From Isoptericola sp. AK164 (GTDB lineage: Bacteria; Actinomycetota; Actinomycetes; Actinomycetales; Cellulomonadaceae): a stretch of 64,000 nt of DNA. Below are positions 16,827-25,250 of the stretch, one piece after another. The notes under the pieces are model-generated. The model did not search any database. It was given only the letters and a program-made list of their open reading frames with translations, and was not told the DNA's origin. The DNA lies in NCBI RefSeq assembly GCF_029643425.1, contig NZ_CP119106.1, positions 1,116,001 through 1,180,000 of the forward strand, written 5' to 3'. A program made the position numbers and the translations under genes. Position 1 is the stretch's first letter, and each line of letters opens with the position of its first letter.

Positions 16827-17609
16827 TCACAGCAGCACGAGGTCGGGGTCCTGGGGGTCGGGGTCGGGCGCGACGAGCCCGGCGTCGTCGAAGCGGACGT
16901 TGCCGACCCGTGCGCCGACCGGGTAGGTGCTCATGGGCGCGGAGGCGTCCTCGAGCAGGGCGTTCGCGTCCTGCGCGCCGACCGACGGGTCCAGCCAGGC
17001 GTCCCACGCCGCGCGGGGCAGGGCCACGGGCATGCGGTCGTGGATGCGTTCGAGCCCGTCGGACGCGGCCGTGGTGATCACGGTGGTGGACACCAGCCAC
17101 CGTGCGGGGTCGTCGTCGGCGCGGCTGCGGTCGCGCCAGAACTCGTACAGCCCGGCGAAGGCCGCGACGCCGCCGTCCGCGGGGTGGATCCAGTACGCCT
17201 GCTTGGGGGTCTTCCGGGTCGCGGACGGCACCTCGAGCTTCCGCCACTCGTAGTAGCCGTCGGCGGGCACGAGGCAGCGCCGGACGGCCAGCGGCCTGGC
17301 GAACGCGGACTTGTCGAGCAGGGTCTCGCGGCGGGCGTTGATCATGCGCGGACCGATCCCGGGGTCCTTCGCCCAGGACGGCACCAGGCCCCACCGGGCG
17401 ACCTGCAGGGAGCGGGTGATCTCCCCGGCCGTGGTGCCGCCGTCGGGCAGGGGCTCGCGCCGGGGGCGCTCGACGACGATCCGCACCGGGTCGGTCGGGG
17501 CGACGTTCCAGCGCGGCCCGAGCAGGCGGGCGTCCTCGGCGATCTCGGCGACGGCGAGCTCGTCGGCGAGGTCCTGGGCGTCGGTGAAGGACGCGAAACG
17601 GCCGCACAT
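16827..17609 (-). CDS. SOS response-associated peptidase family protein (HMCES/YedK)
   Basis: A 260-residue SRAP-domain protein that crosslinks to abasic sites in single-stranded DNA and shields them. The N-terminal MCGRFAS places the catalytic Cys at residue 2, exposed after removal of Met. Also seen are WNVAPTDPVRIV, MINARRETLLDKSAF, RRCLVPADGYYEWRK (with the conserved Glu) and RIHDRMPVALP (the active-site His). All catalytic residues are present. The start is fixed by the need for Cys2; the long upstream extension of the frame is a shadow. An AGGT element lies just before the ATG. It is divergent from the exporter gene at 17.7 kb. Confidence 0.93.
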   Translation of the reverse strand: MCGRFASFTDAQDLADELAVAEIAEDARLLGPRWNVAPTDPVRIVVERPRREPLPDGGTTAGEITRSLQVARWGLVPSWAKDPGIGPRMINARRETLLDKSAFARPLAVRRCLVPADGYYEWRKLEVPSATRKTPKQAYWIHPADGGVAAFAGLYEFWRDRSRADDDPARWLVSTTVITTAASDGLERIHDRMPVALPRAAWDAWLDPSVGAQDANALLEDASAPMSTYPVGARVGNVRFDDAGLVAPDPDPQDPDLVLL

Positions 17610-17703
17610 GACCTCATCGTCCCGCGCCCCGGTGACAGCCGCGCACCGGCCGGCTCCGGGCGCCGCGCGGTGAGGCGCCTCACCGCGCGGCCCCTCGTAC
17701 TCG

Positions 17704-17723
17704 TCGTATCGTTTCGATACGAT
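17704..17723 (+). promoter_or_regulatory. Operator palindrome overlapping the -10 of the Bcr/CflA exporter
   Basis: A perfect 8-base inverted repeat TCGTATCG-TTT-CGATACGA (17704-17722) overlaps TACGAT (17718-17723), which lies 7 bases before the ATG at 17731. A repressor bound here would block the promoter directly. TetR-type repressors use such sites for drug exporters; no regulator gene is adjacent. Confidence 0.7.
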
Positions 17724-17730
17724 GGCGGCC

Positions 17731-18960
17731 ATGCCCGAGAAGACCGCCGTGCCCCAGCGCGCCCGTTCGTCGTTCCGCTGGGTCGTCATGCTCGGTGCGC
17801 TGGCGGCGATCCCGGCCTTCACGGTCGACATGTACCTGCCCTCGCTGCCCGAGGTCGCGGCCGACCTCGGGTCCAGCTCGTCCTTCGCGGCGCTGTCGGT
17901 CTCGATCATGCTCGTCGGCGGTGCCGCCGGCCAGCTCGTCATCGGGCCGCTGTCCGACCGGTACGGACGCCGGCAGCCCCTGATGATCGGGCTGGGCATG
18001 CACGTCGTCATCTCCCTCCTCTGCGCCGTCGCGCCGAGTATGGGCGTCCTCGTCGTGCTCCGGCTCCTCCAGGGGTTCTTCAACGCCGCCTGCGGCGTCG
18101 CGGCCATGGCGATCGTGCGCGACCGGTTCGTCGGCGCCGAGGCCGCGCGGATCCTCTCCCGCCTCATGCTCATCATCGGGATCGCCCCGCTGCTCGCCCC
18201 GACCTTCGGCTCCGCCGTCGCCGAGGTCGCCTCCTGGCGCTGGGTGTTCGGCTTCCTCGCCCTGATCGGCGTGACGATGGGCGTCATCGTGTGGAAGTTC
18301 CTCCCCGAGACCCACCCCGCCCAGCGTCGGGCCACGGGGGGCGCGCGATCCGTCGTCGGCGGCTACGGCCACCTCCTGCGCGACCGGCACTTCATGGCCC
18401 TCGCGCTGCTCCCCGGGCTCGGGATGGCGGTGCTCATGAGCTACGTCGTGACGTCGCCGTTCGTCTTCCAGGAGGTCTACGGGCTCAGCCACGGCCAGTT
18501 CTCCCTGCTCTTCGCGCTCAACGGGGTGGGGCTCGTGGCGTCCGCCCAGCTCAACGCGGCGCTCGTGCGGCGGGTGGCCCCGATCCGGATCCTGCGCACC
18601 GCGCTCGTGCTGCAGGGTCTCTTCGCCGTCGTCCTGGTCGTCGTGGCCGTCACCGGGGCCGGTGGCCTCGTCGGGCTGCTCGTCGCCCTGTGGTGCGTGC
18701 TGGCCTTCACCGGGCTCATCCCCGCCAACGCCTCGGCCATCGCGCTGTCCCGGCACGGGGAGCGGGCCGGTACGGCTGCGGCGGTCATCGGCGCGGTGCA
18801 GTCCGGGGTCGCCGGCGTCGTCTCGCCGCTCGCCGGCGCGCTCGGCGGTGACGCGGTCGCGATGACCGCCGTCATGCTCGCGGCATGGACCGCCGCGATC
18901 GCCGTCCTGGCGTTCGCCACGCCGGCCTTCCGCCGCGGAGGCTGGGTCCAGCTCGCCTGA
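17731..18960 (+). CDS. Bcr/CflA family multidrug efflux MFS transporter
   Basis: A 409-residue major facilitator protein with about twelve membrane segments that would export drugs or small metabolites against protons. Family signatures are the first helix ending FTVDMYLPSLPEVAADLG and the loop 2-3 motif GPLSDRYGRRQPLM, with RDRFVG in the next conserved region. An ATG three codons earlier overlaps the operator. I chose the ATG at 17731 because TACGAT lies 7 bases before it, matching the leaderless spacing of many genes here. The palindromic operator over the -10 means it is probably repressed until an inducer binds an unlinked regulator. Confidence 0.9.
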   Translation: MPEKTAVPQRARSSFRWVVMLGALAAIPAFTVDMYLPSLPEVAADLGSSSSFAALSVSIMLVGGAAGQLVIGPLSDRYGRRQPLMIGLGMHVVISLLCAVAPSMGVLVVLRLLQGFFNAACGVAAMAIVRDRFVGAEAARILSRLMLIIGIAPLLAPTFGSAVAEVASWRWVFGFLALIGVTMGVIVWKFLPETHPAQRRATGGARSVVGGYGHLLRDRHFMALALLPGLGMAVLMSYVVTSPFVFQEVYGLSHGQFSLLFALNGVGLVASAQLNAALVRRVAPIRILRTALVLQGLFAVVLVVVAVTGAGGLVGLLVALWCVLAFTGLIPANASAIALSRHGERAGTAAAVIGAVQSGVAGVVSPLAGALGGDAVAMTAVMLAAWTAAIAVLAFATPAFRRGGWVQLA

Positions 18961-19017
18961 GACCCGCCGCCGGCCCACATGACGGCCTGAGGCAAGCGCT
19001 CGGTCTAAGGTGGACGA

Positions 19018-20355
19018 GTGAAGGAATCCAGTCCCCGGCACGCGGGACACCAGGCCGGGCATCGTGTCCTGCGCTGGGTCGCCCTCGTGCTCACCGGTGT
19101 GCTGGCCTTCGTCGGCACCGCCTCCATCGCCGCCTACGTCGACCTGCAGTCGCAGATCGAGGTGTCCGACGTCGACGCGCTGATCGGCCGGGACCGGCCG
19201 GTCCCGCAGCCGCAGGCCGAGAGCTCCGAGGAGCCCGCCGACCCGAGCGACCCCTTCGCCGGCCAGGACCGGAACATCCTCGTGATGGGCACCGACTTCC
19301 GCGACGCCGAGAACGCGGAGATCGCCGGCTCCGGCGACGAGTTCCACTCGGACACGACCCTGCTGGTGCACATCAGCGGCGACCGGTCACGCATCGAGGC
19401 GGTCTCGATCCCGCGCGACTCGCTCGTCGACATCCCGTCCTGCCCGCGGCCCGACGGCAGCTCGACGGCGCCGCACAACAACGCGATGTTCAACATGGCG
19501 TTCGCGCTGGGCGGTGGCCCCGAGCAGGACGTCACCGGTGCCGCGGCCTGCACGATCCTGACCGTCGAGTCGCTGACCGGCCTGACGATCGACGACCACG
19601 TCGTGGTGAAGATGACCGGCGTGGTCGACATCGTCGACGCGCTCGGCGGCGTGCCGATGTGCCTGCCCGAGCCGGTCGTGGGCGACTCCCGGTACAGCGA
19701 CCTCGACCTCGCCGCGGGACGGCAGGTGCTCGACGGCGAGACCTCGATCCAGTTCCTGCGCGTCCGCAAGGGCGAGGGGATGGGTCTCGAGCTCGGCAGC
19801 GACCTGCAGCGCATCGAGCGGCAGCAGGCGTTCGTCGACTCCATGCTCCGCGAGGTCCTGGCCCAGAACGTCATCACCGACACCCCGCAGCTGTACCGCA
19901 TGGTCCGTGCCGCCCTGCAGGCGATGTCCACCAGCCCGGATCTGGCGAGCCCCAGCGCGCTGGCCGGGCTGGCGTGGAGCCTGCGCAACGTCGACCCGTC
20001 GAGCATCGTCTTCGAGTCCGTCCCCGTGGCGGACGCCCCCACCGACTCCAACCGCGTCGTGTGGACCTGGGAGGCCGCCGAGCTGTGGGAGAGGTTCGCC
20101 GACGACGTCCCGCTGCACGGCGAGCCGTCCCCGAGCCCCAGCGCGTCCGCCCAGGACGGTCAGGTCGAGGCCGGACCGGACGGCGGTGACGGTGACGGCG
20201 CCGAGGGCTCGGCCGACGCGGAGGGTCCGGACGCGGGCGAGGAAGCCGGCAGCAGCTCCGGGGGTGGCGGCCAGGGCGGTTCGGTGAGCGCCGACGGCGG
20301 CGACGGTCCGAGCCCGTCGCCGAGTCCGTCGCTGCTGCCCGGCGTCTGCGGCTGA
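19018..20355 (+). CDS. LytR-CpsA-Psr (LCP) family cell-wall glycopolymer ligase
   Basis: A 445-residue membrane-anchored protein that transfers lipid-linked glycopolymers onto peptidoglycan outside the cell. The N-terminus has a signal anchor (VLRWVALVLTGVLAFVGTASIA), then the LCP domain from about residue 85: NILVMGTDFRDA, the Asp/Arg-rich SIPRDSLVDIP, MFNMAFALGG, and DLAAGRQVLDGETSIQFLR with RKGEGMGLELGSDLQRIERQ for pyrophosphate/lipid binding. The last 90 residues are a Ser/Pro/Gly/Asp-rich low-complexity tail. The GTG follows TAAGGT by 6 bases, a leaderless layout. It converges on lysG. Confidence 0.92.
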   Translation: MKESSPRHAGHQAGHRVLRWVALVLTGVLAFVGTASIAAYVDLQSQIEVSDVDALIGRDRPVPQPQAESSEEPADPSDPFAGQDRNILVMGTDFRDAENAEIAGSGDEFHSDTTLLVHISGDRSRIEAVSIPRDSLVDIPSCPRPDGSSTAPHNNAMFNMAFALGGGPEQDVTGAAACTILTVESLTGLTIDDHVVVKMTGVVDIVDALGGVPMCLPEPVVGDSRYSDLDLAAGRQVLDGETSIQFLRVRKGEGMGLELGSDLQRIERQQAFVDSMLREVLAQNVITDTPQLYRMVRAALQAMSTSPDLASPSALAGLAWSLRNVDPSSIVFESVPVADAPTDSNRVVWTWEAAELWERFADDVPLHGEPSPSPSASAQDGQVEAGPDGGDGDGAEGSADAEGPDAGEEAGSSSGGGGQGGSVSADGGDGPSPSPSPSLLPGVCG

Positions 20356-20420
20356 GTCCGGCCGGCTGACCCCGGCTGGCTGACCCCGGCCGGCCGAGTC
20401 CGAACGGACCGACGGTCCCG

Positions 20421-21341
20421 TCAGGCGGGCGCGAGCGGCAGCGACCGGGACGCCGCCGTGCGGATCGCCGCGGTGACCCGGTCCAGCACGGTCGAGCGCA
20501 GCCGCCACTGCTGCAGGTGGAGCGGGACGTCCACGGTGTCGTCGCTCAGCGCGACGACGTCCGGTTCGCCGGCCTCCAGGACCTCGAACCGGGCGCCCGG
20601 GCGGGGGAGCGGCCCCCACATGCCCCAGCCGAGTCCGTGCCGGACGGCGGCGAGGAAGTCGGCCGTGGCGGGCACGTGGTGGCGCGGCGGGTCGGGCACG
20701 GCGGTGCCGGCGGCGTTCGCGACCCGCCGCAGCCAGGCGTCCTGCAGGTCGTCGGTGCGGGCGAAGACGACCATGGGCGCGGCGTCCAGCGCCTCGGGCG
20801 TCGGCCCGTGCGGGAACCACCGGGCCGCGAACTCCCGGTCGGCCCGCGGCTGGTAGCGCGTGACGCCGAGCGGCACCGCGGTGCAGCCCTGCACCGGCGT
20901 CCGCTGGGACGTCACGGCCGCCATGACCTCCCCGGCGGGCAGCAGGTCGACGGTGCGGTCCTGGTCGGCCAGGTGCAGGTCGAACACGACGCCGTCGACG
21001 GCGGCCAGCGCCGGCACCAGCCACGTCGCCAGCGAGTCCGCGTTCACCGCGAGCGGGACGGTCACCGGGCGATCGCCGTCGTCGGCGGGGCCGAGCTCGG
21101 CGGCGGCCTCGCTGCCGAGCAGCTCGACCTGCCGGGCGAGCCGCAGCAGGGTCCGACCCGGACCGGTGGGACGCACCGGACGCGTGCGCTGGACCAGCAC
21201 GGCGCCCGCGGCGCTCTCCAGGGCGCGCACACGCTGGCTGAGCGCCGACGGCGTGACGTGCAGGACGCGGGCGGCGGCGTCGAACGACCCCTCGCTGACG
21301 ACCGCCGCCAGGGCCGCGAGCTGTCCGGACTCCCATCGCAT
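20421..21341 (-). CDS. lysG: LysR-type regulator of the LysG/ArgP group
   Basis: A 306-residue regulator expected to activate the divergent lysine/arginine exporter when intracellular basic amino acids rise. The N-terminal winged helix reads QLAALAAVVSEGSFDAAARV followed by HVTPSALSQRVRALE, the usual LysR DNA-reading helix. The C-terminal effector domain follows from about residue 90. The ATG lies 6 bases after GATACT, and that hexamer overlaps the palindrome at 21345-21359, so the protein probably also represses its own gene. Gene arrangement and the match to LysG/ArgP length support the assignment. Confidence 0.9.
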   Translation of the reverse strand: MRWESGQLAALAAVVSEGSFDAAARVLHVTPSALSQRVRALESAAGAVLVQRTRPVRPTGPGRTLLRLARQVELLGSEAAAELGPADDGDRPVTVPLAVNADSLATWLVPALAAVDGVVFDLHLADQDRTVDLLPAGEVMAAVTSQRTPVQGCTAVPLGVTRYQPRADREFAARWFPHGPTPEALDAAPMVVFARTDDLQDAWLRRVANAAGTAVPDPPRHHVPATADFLAAVRHGLGWGMWGPLPRPGARFEVLEAGEPDVVALSDDTVDVPLHLQQWRLRSTVLDRVTAAIRTAASRSLPLAPA

Positions 21342-21344
21342 ACC

Positions 21345-21359
21345 TGAAGTATCCCTTCA
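21345..21359. promoter_or_regulatory. LysR-type binding site between lysG and lysE
   Basis: TGAAG-TATCC-CTTCA, a 15-base perfect palindrome of the LysR-box shape, in the 65-base divergent intergenic region and overlapping the lysG -10 (GATACT on the minus strand, + coordinates 21348-21353). Confidence 0.65.
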
Positions 21360-21406
21360 CCAGGCACAGAAACAGTAGATGGACTTCATCACGGGGTGTT
21401 CGTAGC

Positions 21407-22033
21407 GTGCTCGACGTGCTGGTCTTCCTCGCGGGCTTCGGGCTCGGTCTGTCCCTGATCCTGGCCATCGGCGCCCAGAACGCGTTCGTGCTGCGCCAGG
21501 GGGTGCGTCGCGAGCACGTCGGCGTCGTCGTGCTGGTCTGCGCCGCCTCGGACGCCGTGCTGTACGCCGCCGGGGGAGCGGGCCTCGGGGCCCTCGTCGA
21601 GCAGCACCCCGCGGTGGTCGACGTCGCACGGTGGGCCGGGGCCGCCGTCGTGCTCGGGTACGGGGCGCTCGCGGCGCGGCGGGCCTGGCGCGGCGAGGAG
21701 GGGCTGACCGCTGCGGGGGAGGCGACCGTCGACGACGCCGGGCGCCGGCTGCGCCCGGTGCTGCTGACGACCCTCGCGCTGACCTGGCTCAACCCGCACG
21801 TCTACCTCGACACCGTGGTGCTGCAGGGATCGGTGGCGGCCACCTACGGCGACGACCGGTGGCTGTTCAGCGCGGGCGCCATGGTCTCGAGCCTCGTGTG
21901 GTTCAGCGTCCTCGGGTACGGCGCGCGGCTGCTCGCGCCGCTGCTGCGGCGGCCGGGAGCCTGGCGGGTGGTCGACGGCGTCATCGCGCTGGTCATGCTG
22001 GCCGTGGCGGTCTCGCTGGTCACGGGCCGCTGA
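21407..22033 (+). CDS. lysE: LysE/ArgO family basic amino-acid exporter
   Basis: A 208-residue membrane protein with five to six hydrophobic helices that exports lysine and/or arginine. The family signature GLGLSLILAIGAQNAFVLRQG is at the N-terminus, and the second conserved region is LTWLNPHVYLDTVVLQG, with the Asn-Pro-His motif of the transporters. It starts with GTG and is divergent from lysG, the classic arrangement in Corynebacterium. Expression is probably activated by LysG at the palindrome in the shared promoter region. There is no clear ribosome-binding site before the GTG. Confidence 0.92.
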   Translation: MLDVLVFLAGFGLGLSLILAIGAQNAFVLRQGVRREHVGVVVLVCAASDAVLYAAGGAGLGALVEQHPAVVDVARWAGAAVVLGYGALAARRAWRGEEGLTAAGEATVDDAGRRLRPVLLTTLALTWLNPHVYLDTVVLQGSVAATYGDDRWLFSAGAMVSSLVWFSVLGYGARLLAPLLRRPGAWRVVDGVIALVMLAVAVSLVTGR

Positions 22034-22069
22034 CCTCCCGGGTCGGCGGCCCGCGCCGGCAGGTGCCGG

Positions 22070-22708
22070 TCAGTGCGCGGTGGCGACGAACGGCGCGAGC
22101 CGCCGGTACAGGTCCTGCTCGACCACGTCGACGAGGAAGGCGCCGAGGTCGGCCCGTCGGATCGTCGTCGACCGTGTCGAGCGATGCGCGTCGTGCTCCA
22201 GCCGACCGGCGCTCGCGGGGCCGTCCACGAGGCGCGGCGGGCGGACCAGCGTCCAGTCCAGGTCGGATCCGGCCCACACCGCGTACTCGGCAGGCTTGTC
22301 CTGCACGACGGCGCCACCGAGGGTGCGGATCAGCCAGCTGATGACCTTGTCCTTGCCGGCCTTGTCGTCGCCGGGCACGTCGATCCCGGCACCGCTGACG
22401 CCGACGAACCGCCGCGGGCCGGAGGGGGACATGATCTCGACCAGGGCGCGGGCGGTACGGGTGTGCAGGTCGCTCTGCTTCTCGGTCGGCCCGAGCGCCG
22501 AGACGACGGCGTCGGCGCCGTCGAGCAGGTCGCGCAACGCGTCCGGGTCCGTGGCGTCGCCGACGACGGTACGGACCGTCGTCGCAAGGTCACCCGGCAG
22601 CCGGGCCGGGTCGCGGACCAGCACGGTCACGTCGTGGTCGCGACCGAGGGCGGAGGTCAGGGCGTGGCGGCCGGTCCGGCCGGTGGCGCCGATCAGGGCG
22701 ATCCTCAT
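22070..22708 (-). CDS. NAD(P)H-binding atypical short-chain dehydrogenase-like protein
   Basis: A 212-residue Rossmann-fold protein with MRIALIGATGRTGRHA at the N-terminus (GxxGxxG dinucleotide motif), then VVGDATDPDALRDLLDGADAVVSALGP and VRPPRLVDGP, a pattern of NmrA-like/BLVRB-type proteins. These often act as flavin or biliverdin reductases or as redox sensors. The catalytic Tyr-x3-Lys of classical SDRs is not evident. The ATG overlaps the stop of the upstream gene as TGATG, so the two Rossmann proteins are co-translated. The divergent MarR regulator probably controls both. Confidence 0.85.
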   Translation of the reverse strand: MRIALIGATGRTGRHALTSALGRDHDVTVLVRDPARLPGDLATTVRTVVGDATDPDALRDLLDGADAVVSALGPTEKQSDLHTRTARALVEIMSPSGPRRFVGVSGAGIDVPGDDKAGKDKVISWLIRTLGGAVVQDKPAEYAVWAGSDLDWTLVRPPRLVDGPASAGRLEHDAHRSTRSTTIRRADLGAFLVDVVEQDLYRRLAPFVATAH

Positions 22709-23565
22709 CAGGTCTCCTTCGTCGGGGCGCGGAGCCAAGCGTCGCGGTCGCGGTGCACGACGTCGGTCAGGTCGCGGGGCGCGCGCCCCAGCACGGTGCG
22801 CACGTCCTCGCTGAGCCCGGCGGCCAGGCCCAGGCGCGCGGTGGTGTAGATCGCGGCGGTGACGGCGACCATCGGCCACGGCATGCCGAGCGTGCGGCGG
22901 GCGTGACGGGCGTAGCGCAGCAGACCGGGACGCGGGTAGTCGATCGTGCGGCCGAGCTCGGCACCGAGGATCTGCGCCACCTCGCCGTAGGTCAGGGCGC
23001 GTGGTCCGGTCACGGTCCACGCGCGGCCGGCATGGCCGGCGCGGTCCTGCAGCGCGGCGGCGGCCACGGCAGCCACGTCGTCGGCGTCGACGAAGGCGGT
23101 CGCGCCGCGGCCGGCGGGTACGAGGATCTCGTCGCGGTCGCGGATGTCGGTCCGGTGGGTCGTGGACAGGTTCTGGCAGAAGAACGACGCGCGCACGAAC
23201 GTCCAGTCCGGCCCGGACTCGCGCAGCCACGACTCGACGGTCGCGTGCGGGACGACCTTGTTCCGCTCGGCACCCTGCAGCGACAGGAAGACGACGTGCC
23301 CGACGCCGGCGTCCCGGGCCGCGGCCACGGCGGGCAGGAGGTCGCGACGGACGTTGCCGATCGCGGGTGGCCGCACCAGGAACATCGCCTCCACGCCCGC
23401 GAACGCCTCGGGCCAGGTCGCCGGGTCGGTGACGTCGAACCGGACCTCGTCGGGACGTGTCGGGGTGCCGCGCGTGGCGCACCGGACGTCGGCCCCGGCG
23501 TCCCGCAGCTCGCGGACGACGGCGGAGCCCACGGTCCCGGTCGCCCCGGTGACGAGGATCGTCAC
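22708..23565 (-). CDS. NmrA-like NAD(P)-binding protein
   Basis: A 285-residue atypical SDR of the NmrA/QorB group: TILVTGATGTVGSAVVREL carries the dinucleotide motif, ATRGTPTRPDEVRFDVTDPA the second strand, and VGHVVFLSLQGAERN the region after strand five. Family members bind NAD(P) and serve as quinone reductases or as redox-sensing regulators. Start GTG at 23565 is preceded by a good AGGAGG site with 7-9 base spacing. It is first in a two-gene operon and is divergent from marR across a 34-base spacer that contains the operator palindrome. Confidence 0.85.
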   Translation of the reverse strand: MTILVTGATGTVGSAVVRELRDAGADVRCATRGTPTRPDEVRFDVTDPATWPEAFAGVEAMFLVRPPAIGNVRRDLLPAVAAARDAGVGHVVFLSLQGAERNKVVPHATVESWLRESGPDWTFVRASFFCQNLSTTHRTDIRDRDEILVPAGRGATAFVDADDVAAVAAAALQDRAGHAGRAWTVTGPRALTYGEVAQILGAELGRTIDYPRPGLLRYARHARRTLGMPWPMVAVTAAIYTTARLGLAAGLSEDVRTVLGRAPRDLTDVVHRDRDAWLRAPTKET

Positions 23566-23580
23566 GTCCCTCACCTCCTG

Positions 23581-23597
23581 ATGTATGTAGCATACAT
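23581..23597. promoter_or_regulatory. MarR-type operator between the NmrA-like operon and marR
   Basis: ATGTATG-TAG-CATACAT is a perfect 17-base palindrome in an otherwise GC-rich region. It contains TAGCAT (23588-23593), which sits 6 bases before the marR ATG, so binding would repress marR itself and, across the 34-base spacer, the divergent operon. Confidence 0.8.
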
Positions 23598-23599
23598 AT

Positions 23600-24097
23600 A
23601 TGTCGACGGAACCCGCCCTCGTCGCCCTCGATCGTGCGCTGCTGGACCTGCGCCGGTTCACCGCGGCTCCCGCCGTCGTCGACGACGACGGACGTGCGAT
23701 CGAGCTGTCCTCCCTGCTGGTGCTCGACGCGCTGCGCGACGAGCCGGCGAGCGTGCGTGACCTCGCCGCGCGGCTCGACGTGGCCCACTCCACCGCCAGC
23801 CGGTTCGTCACCCGGTCCGAGCAGGCCGGGCTCGTGGCGCGGACGGCGTCACCGCACGACGGCCGCGAGTCCTGGGTCGAGGCGACGGAAGCCGGACGGA
23901 CGCTGACCGAGCGCGCCGAGACGTATCGGATCGCCCGGCTCGGCGCCGTCGTGGCCGGGTGGGACGAGCAGGACGTGACCGACCTGTCCCGCCTGCTGAC
24001 CCGGTTCGCGCAGGAGAGTCGCGACGTCAGCGCGCCACGGCCGAGCGCAGGCCCTCGAGCCGCTCCACGCCGTCGCGCAGCACCTCGGGACGCTTGA
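23600..24097 (+). CDS. MarR family transcriptional regulator
   Basis: A 165-residue winged-helix regulator: ALRDEPASVRDLAARLDVAHSTASRFVTRSEQ is the DNA-binding helix pair (residues about 45-75; split here as read), followed by the wing GLVARTASPHDGRESWVEAT. It likely represses the divergent pair of NAD(P)-binding proteins and itself through the 17-base palindrome. ATG 6 bases after TAGCAT gives a leaderless start. The C-terminus after ALSRLLTRF is Arg/Ala/Pro-rich and overlaps the 3' end of the convergent aminotransferase by 71 bases; this tail may be an artefact of a lost earlier stop. Confidence 0.85.
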   Translation: MSTEPALVALDRALLDLRRFTAAPAVVDDDGRAIELSSLLVLDALRDEPASVRDLAARLDVAHSTASRFVTRSEQAGLVARTASPHDGRESWVEATEAGRTLTERAETYRIARLGAVVAGWDEQDVTDLSRLLTRFAQESRDVSAPRPSAGPRAAPRRRAAPRDA

Positions 24098-25250
24098 CGA
24101 ACGTGAACCGGACGCGCGAGCGCAACGTCTCGGCCGCCGTCGACCCGGCCCGGCAGAAGGCCGAGACCGGCACCCCGACCACCCCGACCAGCTCGGGCAG
24201 GCGCAGGCACAGGTCGTGGCCGTCGGCGAGACCGAGCCGCTCGACGTGCGCCGCGCCGTCGGCCACCACGAAGTAGGTGCCCTGCGGGACGACGACGTCG
24301 AACCCGGCCCGCTCCAGGCCCGCGCACAGCAGGTCGCGGCGCTCGGCGAGCGACGCCGCCAGGGCCCGGGGCGCCTCGTCGTCACCGAGCGCCTGGGCGA
24401 TCGCCGGCTGGAACGCCGAGCCCGAGGTGTAGGTCATGAACTGCTTGACCGTGCGCACCGCCGTGACCAGCTCGGCCGGACCGTGCAGCCAGCCGACCTT
24501 CCAGCCCGTCAGACTGAACGTCTTGCCCGAGCTCGACACGGTGAGGGTCCGCTCGGCCATGCCGGGCAGCGTCGCCATCGGCACGTGCTCGGCGTCGTCG
24601 TAGACCAGGTGCTCGTAGACCTCGTCGGTCAGCACGACCGTGTCGCGCTCGCGGGCGACGGCGGCGACCTGCTCCAGCTCGGCACGCGTCAGGACGGTGC
24701 CGGTCGGGTTGTGCGGGGTGTTGACCAGGATCAGCGCCGTGCGGTCGGTGGCCGCGGCGCGCAGGGCCTCGGCGTCCAGGCGCAGGTCGGCCGTGAGCGG
24801 CACGGGGACGTGGGTGGCGCCGGCCATGGCGATGGCGGCGGCGTGGGAGTCGTAGAACGGCTCGAGGGTGATGACCTCGTCGCCGGGGCCGGTCAGGGCG
24901 AGGATCGCGGCGGTGAGTGCCTCGGTCGCCCCGGTGGTGGCGAGCACCTCGGTGTCCGGGTCGACGTCGAGGCCGTACCGGCGGCGCTGGTGGTCGGCGA
25001 TGGCGCGGCGCAGCTCGGGCACGCCGTCGCCGGGGGCGTACTGGTTGCGGCCGGCGTCGATGGCGGCCTTGGCTGCCTCCTTGATCCAGTCCGGGCCGTC
25101 GACGTCCGGGAAGCCCTGGCCGAGGTTGACCGCGCCGGTGCGGTTCGCCAGCACGGTCATCTCGGCGAAGATCGTCTGCGCGATCGCCCCGTCGTCGGAC
25201 AGCAGGCCGGTGGCGGCGGCGACCTGGCGCCACCGAGGTGTGGACGTCAT
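24027..25250 (-). CDS. Pyridoxal-phosphate aminotransferase, class I/II fold
   Basis: A 407-residue cytoplasmic aminotransferase. Motifs are NLGQGFPDVDGPDWI near the N-terminus, NTPHNPTGTVLTRAEL, DEVYEHLVYDD with the Asp that binds the pyridine nitrogen, SSSGKTFSLTGWKVGW with the PLP lysine, and RVRFTFVKR with the substrate-carboxylate Arg. The pattern is closest to the YbdL/kynurenine-glutamine transaminase and N-succinyldiaminopimelate aminotransferase (DapC-like) group, which cannot be separated by eye. The ATG is set at 25250 because TAGGGT lies 7 bases before it. The same frame stays open upstream into a membrane ORF (see separate entry). Its 3' end overlaps marR tail to tail. Confidence 0.9.
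   Translation of the reverse strand: MTSTPRWRQVAAATGLLSDDGAIAQTIFAEMTVLANRTGAVNLGQGFPDVDGPDWIKEAAKAAIDAGRNQYAPGDGVPELRRAIADHQRRRYGLDVDPDTEVLATTGATEALTAAILALTGPGDEVITLEPFYDSHAAAIAMAGATHVPVPLTADLRLDAEALRAAATDRTALILVNTPHNPTGTVLTRAELEQVAAVARERDTVVLTDEVYEHLVYDDAEHVPMATLPGMAERTLTVSSSGKTFSLTGWKVGWLHGPAELVTAVRTVKQFMTYTSGSAFQPAIAQALGDDEAPRALAASLAERRDLLCAGLERAGFDVVVPQGTYFVVADGAAHVERLGLADGHDLCLRLPELVGVVGVPVSAFCRAGSTAAETLRSRVRFTFVKRPEVLRDGVERLEGLRSAVAR

Noticed and set aside
20356-20420. Repeat CTGACCCCGGC between the LCP gene and lysG as a repeat family
   Set aside because: Two or three short GC-rich units near a gene end; too low in complexity to separate from chance. It may be a weak terminator.
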